Shown: positions 17,402-25,340 of the stretch, piece by piece
Layout: each line of letters starts with the position of its first letter
Position numbering within the stretch: the stretch's first letter is position 1
Source of the DNA: Desulfobulbus oligotrophicus
GTDB taxonomy: Bacteria; Desulfobacterota; Desulfobulbia; Desulfobulbales; Desulfobulbaceae
Length of the DNA: 64,000 bases
Assembly: GCF_016446285.1 (NCBI RefSeq)
Contig: NZ_CP054140.1
Location: 229,501-293,500 of the forward strand
Direction of reading: 5' to 3'
Made by a program: the position numbers and the translations under genes
The notes under the pieces: model-generated
The model's input: only the letters and a program-made list of their open reading frames with translations
Told to the model about the DNA's origin: nothing
The model's database searches: none

Positions 17402-18893
17402 GTCGGCCATGAAAAACTCTCAACGAGTTGGAATATATGGATAAAAATTGAAAAATATAGCACTGTAAATTGCAGGATATTGCACTTTTCCCCTTCAATT
17501 TCTGGTGATTTTCGATGCAGCCGAAGAAGCAGATTTCCAGCCCCCAGTTGGACATGTTCCGCAACCGTTTGGAGAGCATTCTCAATCATCGTCATGAGTT
17601 GTACCGGCTGAGTGGGCTGATCGACTGGGGAGTGTTTGAAAGCGAGTTTGGCAAGCTGTACTCTGAGGAAGGCCGGCCGGGGCTCCCGATTCGTTTGCTC
17701 GTAGGCCTGACCTATCTGAGCCATGCGTTCAACACGTCAGACGAAGAGACGGTACGGCGGTGGGTGGAGAACCCGTACCATCAATATTTCTGCGGGGAAG
17801 AGTACTTTTGTCATGAACTGCCGATCGATCCGTCTTCGTTGAGTCGCTGGCGAAAGAGGATAGGTGAGCAGGGATCGGAATTGATCCTGCAGCTCACGAT
17901 AAAGGCGGGGTTGACAAGCGGAGCGGTTGCGCCGACCAGTTTGGAGCGAGTGATTGTTGATACGACTGTTCAGGAAAAGGCGGTGGCGTTTCCGACCGAT
18001 TCACGATTGTACAACCGCAGTCGGGAACGACTGGTCAAGTTGGCTGCGGTTTGGGGCATTCGTCTTCGGCAGAGTTACTCCCGTCTTGGACGTCAGGCCT
18101 TGTTAAAGGCCGGCCGGTATTTTCACGCCCGCCAAACCCGAAGAGCCCGTCGGGAGGTAAAACGGCTGAAGACCTATCTGGGCAGGGTGTATCGGGACAT
18201 TGTGCGCAAGATCGAAGGGCAGCAGGCGCTTGGCCCAGTGCTTCTTCCCGAGCTTGCCCTGGCTGAGCGGTTGTTGACGCAGCAGAAACAGGACAAGAAC
18301 AAGCTCTACAGCCTGCATGCACCGGAAGTCGAATGCATTGCCAAGGGCAAGGCACACAAGAAGTACGAGTTCGGGGTCAAGGTGAGCGTGGCCACCACCA
18401 ATCGAGACAACTTCGTGGTGGGCATGTTGGCTGAACCTGGCAATCCCTATGATGGCCACACCCTGGGCAGGGCCATTGAGCAGGTGCAGCGGATCACCGG
18501 CTGCACCGTTCAACGCAGTTTTGTCGACCGGGGCTACCGTGGTCACAAGATCAAAGAACCCCAGGTGTTGATCTCCGGTCGCAGGCGGGGAATGACACCG
18601 CAGATGAAGAAGGAACTCAAGAGACGCAGCGCCGTTGAGCCGGTGATCGGCCATATGAAGGCGGATGGCAAGCTTGGACGCAATTACCTGCTGGGTGAGT
18701 TGGGCGATAAAATCAATGCCCTGCTCTGTGGAGCAGGGCACAATATCCGTCTTATCCTCAAGAAGTTGAGGGAAAGGTTGTTTCTTCTTTTTACCGGATT
18801 GCTTTTGGTCCTCTGGTGCCGCTTCGATGGGCAAAAAAAGGGTGCCGGAGCGATCGCCCCGGCAATATGAAAAAAGGCTTTTTCAAGGACGAC
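17402..18893 (+). mobile_element. IS5-family insertion sequence (about 1.49 kb)
   Basis: Ends are imperfect inverted repeats: GTCGGCCATGAAAAACTCT at the left against GTCGTCCTTGAAAAAGCCT read inward from the right, 14-15 of 19 matching. The flanking 6 bases CAGCTA occur on both sides (17396-17401 and 18894-18899), consistent with a target duplication, although 6 bp is unusual for IS5 (commonly 3-4 bp). Contains one transposase gene. It interrupts the palindrome of site A. Confidence 0.8.
17515..18870 (+). CDS. IS5-family transposase
   Basis: 451-residue DDE transposase. The N-terminal DUF772-type domain shows LSGLIDWGVFESEFG and GLPIRLLVGLTYLSHAFNTSDEETVRRWVENPYHQYF. Catalytic candidates are Asp in VIVDTTVQEKA, Asp in FVDRGYRGH and Glu in RSAVEPVIGHMKADGKLGRN. 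It fills most of the IS and appears intact, so the element may still be mobile. The ATG at 17515 follows an AT-rich leader; no better start is seen. Confidence 0.88.
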   Translation: MQPKKQISSPQLDMFRNRLESILNHRHELYRLSGLIDWGVFESEFGKLYSEEGRPGLPIRLLVGLTYLSHAFNTSDEETVRRWVENPYHQYFCGEEYFCHELPIDPSSLSRWRKRIGEQGSELILQLTIKAGLTSGAVAPTSLERVIVDTTVQEKAVAFPTDSRLYNRSRERLVKLAAVWGIRLRQSYSRLGRQALLKAGRYFHARQTRRARREVKRLKTYLGRVYRDIVRKIEGQQALGPVLLPELALAERLLTQQKQDKNKLYSLHAPEVECIAKGKAHKKYEFGVKVSVATTNRDNFVVGMLAEPGNPYDGHTLGRAIEQVQRITGCTVQRSFVDRGYRGHKIKEPQVLISGRRRGMTPQMKKELKRRSAVEPVIGHMKADGKLGRNYLLGELGDKINALLCGAGHNIRLILKKLRERLFLLFTGLLLVLWCRFDGQKKGAGAIAPAI

Positions 18894-18923
18894 CAGCTAA
18901 TACACTCAATGGTCTTGTTAACG
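18894..18923 (-). repeat. Palindromic attI/attC-like site A, right part
   Basis: Integrase-proximal remainder of site A after the IS insertion: CAGCTAATACACTCAATGG then GTTAACG. Joined to 17364-17401 it restores a site nearly identical to copies B and C. Confidence 0.75.
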
Positions 18924-18975
18924 ATAATAGCACAAAAACATGTCAAATTTATTATATTTCAGAATGAAATGATGC

Positions 18976-19407
18976 TTAAAAATCCAATGGGCTTTTTGCC
19001 TCTTTTGCCGTCTTGCCTGGTATGCAGTGGGTATACATCATCGTTGTTCTCACATCGGTGTGTCCCAGCATCGTTTGGATTGTCCGTATATCGTAGTCAG
19101 CTTGTAAAAGATGGGTCGCGAAACTGTGGCGAAAAGTGTGCGATTTGACCCGCTTAGTAAGTTTTGCCATCCGGGCGGCTCTTTTCAACGCGCCCTGAAC
19201 GTGCGATTCATGCAGGTGATATCGTCTCCATTCTTTTGTTCCTGGAATCGGGGTCAGTTCCTTTTTGTGGCAGCAACCATTGCGGATGAAATCTTTTACA
19301 ACAAACGGATACTTCTTTTCGAATGAACCGACAAGAATTACTCCGGCATAGCCTGTTGCCACATCTTGTTCATGGAGTTCGCTCACCACCGCCAATTGGT
19401 TTTTCAA
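18976..19407 (-). pseudogene. intI: Integron integrase 3' fragment, copy A
   Basis: About 143 codons matching the C-terminal part of integron integrases: LHEQDVATGYAGV, EKKYPFVVKDF, WRRYHLHESHVQGALKRAAR, the catalytic block [31 protein letters not shown] and the Tyr segment MMYTH. The N-terminal half with the first catalytic Arg is missing, so it should be inactive as an integrase. The 5' break is at about 19405. The stop codon is about 50 bases before the palindromic site, and the fragment points the same way as the cassettes. Longest of three copies. Confidence 0.88.
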
Positions 19408-19523
19408 CTATCTCCACCCATGTCATCAAAGAGATGCGCAGTTCGGTGGCGAGTCCGCTCGATGTGCCGGGCTGGCAGCGGGTGTTTGGGCGATTCCTGA
19501 AGGATGCAGAGATGTGCGGATGA
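19405..19523 (+). pseudogene. Possible second recombinase 3' tail, opposite strand
   Basis: A short plus-strand frame reads TISTHVIKEMRSSVASPLD, which resembles the very end of another tyrosine recombinase of the integron type (pattern T.IYTHV.....SPLD), with the catalytic Tyr replaced by Ser (TCC, one base from TAC). It starts within a few bases of the 5' break of integrase fragment A, so two truncated recombinase ends seem to meet head to head. The match is short and uncertain. Confidence 0.3.
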
Positions 19524-19750
19524 GAGATGAGTGGCGCTCTGCGCGAGCGGGCTTGCGTCATCAGGGAATTATAGGTATGCTCGCACTTTTTTCCTTTCGT
19601 TTATTCGGGTGCCCCTCATGCATCTCCCTGCTAAAGATACATGCGGAGGAAATATGGCAGTTCTCTGCAGCACAACGACCGAAATTTTTCAAACACACCA
19701 GCCGTCCGCACTCCACAGCGTTGGCCGGCGTACATAGTGACAAGATCAAC

Positions 19751-21568
19751 ATGAATACCGAAATGCTCTGGGTCCTCGGCTTGCTGGCCGCCTGCGTCGT
19801 CGCCTTCATCGCCAATCGCCCGCGCATGGACGCGGTCGCCCTTCTTGCCCTGCTCGCCCTCGTGTTGAGCGGCACGCTTGATGTCAGTGAAGCGCTGGCC
19901 GGTTTCAGCGAGCCGAGCGTGATCCTGATCGCCTCCTTCTTTGTCATTGGCGAAAGCCTGGTGCGCACCGGTATCGCCTTTCGTGTGGGCGATTGGCTGG
20001 TCACAAAAGCCGGCAACAGCGAGACGCGGCTGCTGGTGCTGTTGATGCTGGCGGTCGCCGGCCTCGGTTCGGTGATGAGTTCCACCGGCGTGGTGGCCAT
20101 TTTCATCCCGGTCACTTTGAGTGTCGCGACACGTATCGGAGTCTCCCCCAGCCGACTGATGATGCCGCTTTGCTTTGCCGGTCTGATGAGCGGCATGCTG
20201 ACCCTGGTCGGGACGCCGCCCAACCTGGTGGTCAATGGCGAGCTCGCCCGTGCCGGATACCCGGGGTTCGCCTTCTTCGACTTCACTCCAACAGGCGTTG
20301 TCGTGCTCATGGCCAGCATCGGCTACATGCTACTGACGCGGCGCTGGCTGGCGAACAAACCGGAAAAGAGCGCGCCGTCGGGCAAGCGTCGTCGGCTACG
20401 TGATCTGGCGCAGGACTACCAGCTTCTCGGACGCTCCCGCCGCCTGCTGATTTCTCACGATTCGCCGATGGTCGGCCACACCCTGGGCGAGCTGGAACTG
20501 CGCACGCGTTACGGCGCGAACATCGTCTCCATTGAACGCCAGCGCCAGTTTCGCCGTGTCATGCTGACGCCTGCGGTCAACCGCGAAATACTCGCCGGCG
20601 ATATCATCCTCGCCGATTTCGCCGACGGCGAGCCTGACATCGAGCGCTTCGTCGCCGACATGCAGTTGCAGGATTGCGGACTCAGAAACGATCTGTCGCA
20701 CGAACTCGGTCTTGCCGAACTCCTCGTCCCCCCCGACTCCATCCTGATCGGCAAGTCGATCCTCGAGTCGCGCATACGCTCGCAGCACGGTCTTAACGTC
20801 ATGGGCCTGCGCCGCAGCGGCCAGCCGCTGAGCGACAACCTGCTGCAAGAAAAATTGAAACCGGGTGATACGCTGCTGGTCGCCGGCACCTGGAAGGCGA
20901 TCCGCCTGTTGCACACCCAGTCGCACGACTTTCTCGTGCTCAATCTGCCGGCAGAGATCGACGAAGCCGCTCCTGCCGCACAGCAGGCTCCATTCGCCCT
21001 GCTCAGTCTGGCGATAACCGTCGGGCTGATGATCAGCGGCATAGTGCCCAACGTCATCGCTGCGCTGGTCGGCTGCATGCTGATGGGTGCCTTCCGCTGC
21101 ATCGACATGGAGAGCGCCTACCGCTCGATTCACTGGCAGAGCCTGATCCTGATCATCGGCATGCTCCCCTTTGCCCTGGCACTGCAAAAAACCGGCGGCA
21201 TCGACTTTTTCGTGTCCGCCCTGCTCGGCTTCACCGGCGAGGCTTCGCCGCGAGTGGTGATGGCCTCCCTGTTCGTGCTCACCGCAGTGGTCGGACTTTT
21301 TGTCTCCAACACCGCCACCGCGGTGCTGATGGCGCCGATCGGCATCGGTGTGGCGCAGCAGCTTGGTGTATCCCCTTATCCGTTCGCAATGACGATCGCG
21401 CTCGCCGCCTCCGCCGCTTTCATGACGCCGATATCGTCACCAGTGAACACCCTGGTACTCGGTCCCGGCAACTACCGCTTCATTGATTTCATCCGCATCG
21501 GTGTGCCTTTCACCGTGATTGTACTGCTGATCTGCGTCAGTGTGCTGCCGTTACTGTTCCCGCTGTAA
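19751..21568 (+). CDS. SLC13-family permease with TrkA-C (RCK_C) domains
   Basis: 605-residue membrane transporter of the divalent anion:Na+ symporter/CitT group. About five N-terminal segments include GSVMSSTGVVAIFIPV and TLVGTPPNLVVNGELARAG, the latter a helical-hairpin signature. Two cytoplasmic RCK_C domains (about residues 215-390, with SPMVGHTLGELELR and DSILIGKSILESRI) interrupt the transmembrane parts, and the second hairpin region is FVSNTATAVLMAPIGIGVA and TPISSPVNTLVLGPG. Substrate unknown (sulfate or a dicarboxylate are typical). Start: the ATG at 19751 fits the first membrane helix. It is opposite to the cassettes and visibly GC-rich in third positions, suggesting separate acquisition. 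Confidence 0.85.
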   Translation: MNTEMLWVLGLLAACVVAFIANRPRMDAVALLALLALVLSGTLDVSEALAGFSEPSVILIASFFVIGESLVRTGIAFRVGDWLVTKAGNSETRLLVLLMLAVAGLGSVMSSTGVVAIFIPVTLSVATRIGVSPSRLMMPLCFAGLMSGMLTLVGTPPNLVVNGELARAGYPGFAFFDFTPTGVVVLMASIGYMLLTRRWLANKPEKSAPSGKRRRLRDLAQDYQLLGRSRRLLISHDSPMVGHTLGELELRTRYGANIVSIERQRQFRRVMLTPAVNREILAGDIILADFADGEPDIERFVADMQLQDCGLRNDLSHELGLAELLVPPDSILIGKSILESRIRSQHGLNVMGLRRSGQPLSDNLLQEKLKPGDTLLVAGTWKAIRLLHTQSHDFLVLNLPAEIDEAAPAAQQAPFALLSLAITVGLMISGIVPNVIAALVGCMLMGAFRCIDMESAYRSIHWQSLILIIGMLPFALALQKTGGIDFFVSALLGFTGEASPRVVMASLFVLTAVVGLFVSNTATAVLMAPIGIGVAQQLGVSPYPFAMTIALAASAAFMTPISSPVNTLVLGPGNYRFIDFIRIGVPFTVIVLLICVSVLPLLFPL

Positions 21569-21596
21569 GGCCTATGCATCAGCAGCAACATTTTTT

Positions 21597-21683
21597 GCTG
21601 CCAGGCATTGTTGGATGATGCTACCCGCAAAGCACAAAAAAGCCCATGTACACATGGGCTTTTATACTCCTTGGACTGATGAG
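21597..21683 (-). repeat. Second copy of the guaA 3' terminator region
   Basis: About 87 bases (GCTGCCAGGCATTG...GATGAG) nearly identical to 26560-26655 next to guaA, minus a short internal GATGTTGGAT duplication. Contains the same AAGCCCATGT...ACATGGGCTT hairpin. Here it lies between the SLC13 gene and the transposase remnant, about 5 kb from guaA. Confidence 0.8.
21636..21663. terminator. Terminator hairpin (copy of guaA terminator)
   Basis: The stem AAGCCCATGT/ACATGGGCTT has an A-rich left side and T-rich right side in either direction. It would stop transcription from the SLC13 gene and anything coming from the right. Confidence 0.75.
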
Positions 21684-21689
21684 AAAAAC

Positions 21690-22067
21690 TAGGGACACTT
21701 CCCTGTTTTTGTGCGTGGCCTCCCCGGTTCGGGTAGCCAAGCGGATGGCATTATCAGTTTCTTCATCTTCTTCTCTGACAAAAGCTGCATACGCGCTCCG
21801 CTGCTGAGGAGAGAACCACGGCGTTGCATCCGGCAGGGGCTCGTTTATTCCGATAATGTGGGCTTTGGCGCTGGACCAGCAATATGTCTCCGCACTCACC
21901 GCCAAACCGGCCTTCAATGGATTACGCTCGATGAGCGAGCCACTGCTAATACCTTCAAATACGTCTGTCGGTCCTCGTCATCGAAAAAGACGGTGACGCG
22001 ATTATTACCGCGCTGTGTGATATGGATGCGGATAGCCAACCACTATAATGCGTGCAATTCCTGGCAT
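21690..22067 (-). pseudogene. REP-associated tyrosine transposase (RAYT) remnant
   Basis: The minus strand starts MPGIARIIVVGYPH, then shifts frame into HITQRGNNRVTVFFDDEDRQTY. After an internal deletion it resumes as IERNPLKAGLAVSAETY CWSSAKAHI with an ATRTG ending. These are the N- and C-terminal signatures of Y1/TnpA_REP transposases. The central part, with the His-hydrophobic-His pair and catalytic Tyr, is lost, so it is dead. It is bounded by a perfect 13-bp inverted repeat, AGGGACACTTCCC at the left and its complement at about 22113-22125. Confidence 0.8.
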
Positions 22068-22125
22068 GGTGCGGATAATGCTACAAAGCTGATAGCTCGC
22101 TATAGATAATATGGGAAGTGTCCCT
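21690..22125. mobile_element. Decayed RAYT element with terminal inverted repeats
   Basis: The unit is delimited by AGGGACACTTCCC near 21691-21703 and GGGAAGTGTCCCT near 22113-22125. It contains the broken transposase described separately. Its right edge abuts an attC half-site (22141-22165), so its arrival, or a later deletion, removed the rest of that attC. Confidence 0.6.
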
Positions 22126-22140
22126 GGTTTTCCTGGTTTT

Positions 22141-22165
22141 CTCCGTGTGGACTGCCGGGTTGGGC
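22141..22165 (-). other. attC half-site truncated by the RAYT element
   Basis: The minus strand reads GCCCAACCCGGCAGTCCAC just after the stop codon of the ATPase cassette gene: a good R'' box and first arm of an attC. The matching second arm and GTTRRRY box are absent. Sequence typical of the RAYT end follows instead. Confidence 0.6.
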
Positions 22166-22174
22166 CTCACGTGC

Positions 22175-23716
22175 TTATCGCCTCTTGCGTATCTTGGGTG
22201 GTAGTCCAGTGCGAGCAGCATGTTCCTGTTGGAGACTGATTAAAAAGTCCCTGTAAGACGGCCCAATTTCCCATGCCGTAGCCTGCATATCATTCCATCG
22301 GGACTTTGAAACGTAGTTTGGGTCCTCCCGAGGATATACATGTCGGTAGCCGTCCCTCTCCCTAGTGTCAGCCACGCGCGCATTCAGGAAGCCAACGTCA
22401 AATAGGTACTTCCATAACTGAAAGGCGTCGTCCTCATCTCCTGGTTTTAGCGACCGACCGAACAGTTGAAGACCAAAGTTCGCGCCGTTGCGGAGCAAGT
22501 GATCCTTAATAGTCTCTGACTTGGCCTTGAACGAGCCGTGATCGTATTCAAGATCAGAGAAGGTTCGAATGACTTGTTCAATCTGAGGGCAATCAAACTC
22601 TGATTCTTGGGCAAGGAGCGATACTCGTTGCTTAGAGAACTCGATCATTTCTTTTGCAAAGAGATCATCAGGAATCTTCCCAAACCCGGCAGTATTCGCA
22701 ACTTGAGCCAATGCATTCACAAGTTGGACTGCATCGCGTGGACGCTCTCTTGACCGAACTACTATGAGATCTGGCCAACTACTTCGCTGGTCTGTGGTCG
22801 GTATTAGAGGATTCTCAGGCTCGAAAAATAGTTTCCACGTCTCTGATGAATTAGGTGCAAGCTCACGAGCTGCCAACTCAATACGCCTTTCAATAATTTT
22901 GTGAATGTGGGTGCGTGTGGGACTAAGGAACCTGACGAGCCCGGCAAAGTGGTCTGTTTGATCTCTCTGGCCAGCGCGATCACTCGTAATGCGACGCCAA
23001 ACCTCTTCGCGAAGCGAAATCACGCAACGAAGCTGCTCGATCTTCTGTGCAAGCTCTCTGGCGGCTAACAAGAATCCCCAAATTCGATTCAAGTGTCCCG
23101 GCCTATCGGGTGCGGCAACTTGGTCTGTGTCATCAATGAATAGATAGAAGCCAGATTGTGATTCTTCTAAGTTGCTCTTGATGGCCTTCAATAGCTGATT
23201 GCGGTTAGCAACAGATGTGGTCGGTAGGAGCGATGAAATATCGACCTCAGTCAATGGCTTTGCGAGCTTTGGCAGCAAATGGGCGAGCTTGTCCACTGTG
23301 TTGCGGTCACGAAGACCAGCAGTAACAGCTTCTTCATAGAGAACCTTATCTTGTTCCGACACTAGACCGGAAACCGACGAGCCGAGGGTTCTGGCAATTG
23401 TCCGAGACAACTCCTGGAATGCTATGCGGGTCACCTCACCAACGGAGGCCGTCTCAGGAATAGCGCCGAGTTCAAGATCGAGCGGTTTTAGTTGAACAGC
23501 AGGCACACTTGTTAACTTAAAGACCGCCATTGAGAAGTCGATGATTGCGCTCTTTCCACTACCCTTCTTGCCGATCAATACGCGCGGACTGAATGGCGGA
23601 GGTGAAATAATGTCAGCGTACTCATCAAGTTGAACGAAGGCTTTTCGCAGAATGTGCCGCTCTCCTTCTGTTGTTCCCGTTGGAAAGTACTTAAGCAACG
23701 TCTCTAGTGACTTCAT
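22175..23716 (-). CDS. P-loop ATPase (Sll1717-like), cassette-borne
   Basis: 513 residues. Walker A is VLIGKKGSGKSAIIDF near residue 50 and Walker B is GFYLFIDDTDQVAAPD near residue 190. A later RSRERPRDAVQLVNALAQ segment resembles the Arg-containing C-terminal part of STAND-like or KAP-type ATPases. No obvious effector domain, membrane segment or nuclease motif is fused. I recall similar stand-alone proteins grouped as Sll1717-family ATPases; their role is not settled and they are often found in variable regions. Starts at ATG 23716, 47 bases from the GTTGGGC crossover box, so it is a large single-gene cassette directly after integrase module B. Confidence 0.7.
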   Translation of the reverse strand: MKSLETLLKYFPTGTTEGERHILRKAFVQLDEYADIISPPPFSPRVLIGKKGSGKSAIIDFSMAVFKLTSVPAVQLKPLDLELGAIPETASVGEVTRIAFQELSRTIARTLGSSVSGLVSEQDKVLYEEAVTAGLRDRNTVDKLAHLLPKLAKPLTEVDISSLLPTTSVANRNQLLKAIKSNLEESQSGFYLFIDDTDQVAAPDRPGHLNRIWGFLLAARELAQKIEQLRCVISLREEVWRRITSDRAGQRDQTDHFAGLVRFLSPTRTHIHKIIERRIELAARELAPNSSETWKLFFEPENPLIPTTDQRSSWPDLIVVRSRERPRDAVQLVNALAQVANTAGFGKIPDDLFAKEMIEFSKQRVSLLAQESEFDCPQIEQVIRTFSDLEYDHGSFKAKSETIKDHLLRNGANFGLQLFGRSLKPGDEDDAFQLWKYLFDVGFLNARVADTRERDGYRHVYPREDPNYVSKSRWNDMQATAWEIGPSYRDFLISLQQEHAARTGLPPKIRKRR

Positions 23717-23762
23717 CAGTGACTCCAGAACGGAAGGGGATTTCGATGCAAGGATTATTGAG

Positions 23763-23824
23763 GCCCAACAAGGTATTAGCTGGACGGGATCGTCCAGCTA
23801 ATACACTCAATAGTGTTGTTAACG
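23763..23824 (-). repeat. Palindromic attI/attC-like site, copy B (intact)
   Basis: Minus strand: CGTTAAC, then AACACTATTGAG, then a near-perfect palindrome GTATTAGCTGGACG/CGTCCAGCTAATAC, then CTTGTTGGGC. The outer TAACAA and TTGTT boxes are complementary, like R''/R', and the end fits GTTRRRY. It lies about 53 bases after the stop codon of integrase fragment B and 46 bases before the ATPase cassette gene. Could be attI of a reversed integron or the attC of a cassette carrying the integrase end. Confidence 0.8.
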
Positions 23825-23876
23825 ATAATAGCACAAAAACATGCTAAATCTATTATATTTCACGGTGAAATAATGC

Positions 23877-24169
23877 TTAAAAATCCAATGGGTTTTTTGC
23901 CTCTTTTGCCGTCCTGTCCGGTATGCAGTGGGTATACATCATCGTTGTTCTCATATCGGTGTGCCCCAGCATCGTTTGGATTGTCCGTATGTCGCAGTCA
24001 GCTTGTAAAAGATGGGTCGCGAAACTGTGGCGAAAAGTGTGCGATTTAACGCGCTTAGTGAGTTTTGCCATCCGTGCGGCTCTTTTCAACGCGCTCTGAA
24101 CTTGCGATTCATGCAGGTGATATCGTCTACATTCTTTTGTTCCTGGAATTGCCGGTATGTCTTGTAATA
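23877..24169 (-). pseudogene. intI: Integron integrase 3' fragment, copy B
   Basis: Nearly the same as fragment A from RRYHLHESQVQSALKRAAR through HTFRHSFATHLLQADCDIR and TTMMYTHCIP to the stop. The similarity to copy A fades upstream of PGTKE (about 24150). The frame is cut by an IS630-family element whose left end is near 24170. The N-terminal catalytic half is missing. Confidence 0.85.
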
Positions 24170-25262
24170 TTAACAAGTTCATAAATTAGCGGACACATGG
24201 TATATTCTGCTCACGAACGAATTCGATGGACGTAAAATAAATCGCAAGGCCCTTGAAGAGATCCGCATACGTGCTGTGAAGCGTGTTGAAGCGGGCGAGA
24301 GCCCCGAAGTTGTCATCAAGGCGTTGGGTCTTACTCGACCTCGCATCTACGAATGGATTGCCAAGTATCGAGAAGGAGGAATCGAGGCACTGAGGAGCAG
24401 CAAGGCGAGTGGCCGCCCTTCGAAGCTGGCCGGCAAGGATTTGCAGAAAATCTATCGCTTGGTTGTCGGCAAGGATCCTCGACAAGTGAAATTTCCCTTT
24501 GCGCTTTGGACAAGGAGTATGGTGCGAGAACTGATCAGCCGGGAGTTCAGTGTTCGATTGAGCGATGTCTCTGTTGGCCGATTGCTGCACAAACTGGGCC
24601 TGAGCCCGCAACGTCCGATCCATCGCGCCTATCAACAGGACCAGACGCTTGTCGTCGACTGGATGGCCAAGGATTTTCCTGCGATCAAAAAACTGGCCAA
24701 GCAGGAAGGTGCTGCTATCTATTTTGGAGACGAGGCCTCTGTTCGATCTGACTATCATTCCGGAACCACCTGGGCTCCTAAGGGGAAGACACCGGTGGTT
24801 GCAACGACCGGTGCCCGTTTCAAGGTGAATGTGCTCTCCGCGATCAGCCCCAAAGGGGAGCTGCGGTTTATGGCTACGGAGAAAACAGTGAACTCCGAAG
24901 TGTTTTGTGAATTCCTCGACCGATTGATTGCCAATGCCACGGCACCTGTCTTTTTGATTGTCGACAATCATTCCGTTCATCGCTCGGAGAAAGTTCGAGA
25001 GTTTGTCCGAAATACAAAAGGTAAATTGAGACTCTTCCACTTGCCGCCCTATTCCCCCGAGCTGAACCCCGATGAACTTGTATGGAACTATTTGAAAAAC
25101 CATAACATAGGGCGCATGTCGCATGGCGGCAAAAAAGAATTCCAAGAACGAGTTGCCACCATCATGCAATCGCTTTAAAAGCTCACGGATAAGGTGAAGG
25201 GATTCTTTCGCCATCCTATCATCAAATACACCGAAATGTTCGGTGATTTATGTACTGATTAA
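24170..25262 (+). mobile_element. IS630-family insertion sequence (about 1.09 kb)
   Basis: Ends show imperfect inverted repeats (TTAACAAGTTCATAAAT at the left against TTAATCAGTACATAAAT read inward from the right). TA lies on both outer sides (24168-24169 and 25263-25264), as expected from IS630/Tc1-type TA target duplication. Contains one transposase gene. Boundaries are my alignment by eye. Confidence 0.65.
24276..25178 (+). CDS. IS630-family transposase
   Basis: About 300 residues: an N-terminal helix-turn-helix (VIKALGLTRPRIYEWIAKYREGG), a winged-helix part, then a DDE_3 catalytic domain with Asp in IYFGDEASVRSD, Asp in LIVDNHSVH and the final acidic residue in LPPYSPELNPDELVW. Homologous coding continues upstream of the GTG at 24276 (TNEFDGRKINRKALEEIRIR, from about 24213) without an ATG, so the true start is probably a rare codon near 24204-24207. 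Appears otherwise intact. Confidence 0.88.
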   Translation: MKRVEAGESPEVVIKALGLTRPRIYEWIAKYREGGIEALRSSKASGRPSKLAGKDLQKIYRLVVGKDPRQVKFPFALWTRSMVRELISREFSVRLSDVSVGRLLHKLGLSPQRPIHRAYQQDQTLVVDWMAKDFPAIKKLAKQEGAAIYFGDEASVRSDYHSGTTWAPKGKTPVVATTGARFKVNVLSAISPKGELRFMATEKTVNSEVFCEFLDRLIANATAPVFLIVDNHSVHRSEKVREFVRNTKGKLRLFHLPPYSPELNPDELVWNYLKNHNIGRMSHGGKKEFQERVATIMQSL

Positions 25263-25318
25263 TACCAAAATACTTGATGCGTGACGGAGAGTACCCCAAT
25301 CCCCGTATCTCTTTTTTT

Positions 25319-25340
25319 CCGGTGAAATGACTGGTTATGT
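25319..25340 (-). other. attC half-site next to the IS630 region
   Basis: The minus strand reads ACATAACCAGTCATTTCACC immediately at the stop codon of the following cassette gene. This is a plausible R'' box and first arm. No complementary second arm follows before the IS630 element, only about 55 bases of unrelated sequence, so the site is truncated. Confidence 0.5.

Noticed and set aside
24186-25214. 342-codon minus-strand frame opposite the IS630 transposase
   Set aside because: Antisense to a clear DDE transposase with all catalytic motifs; no similarity of its own.
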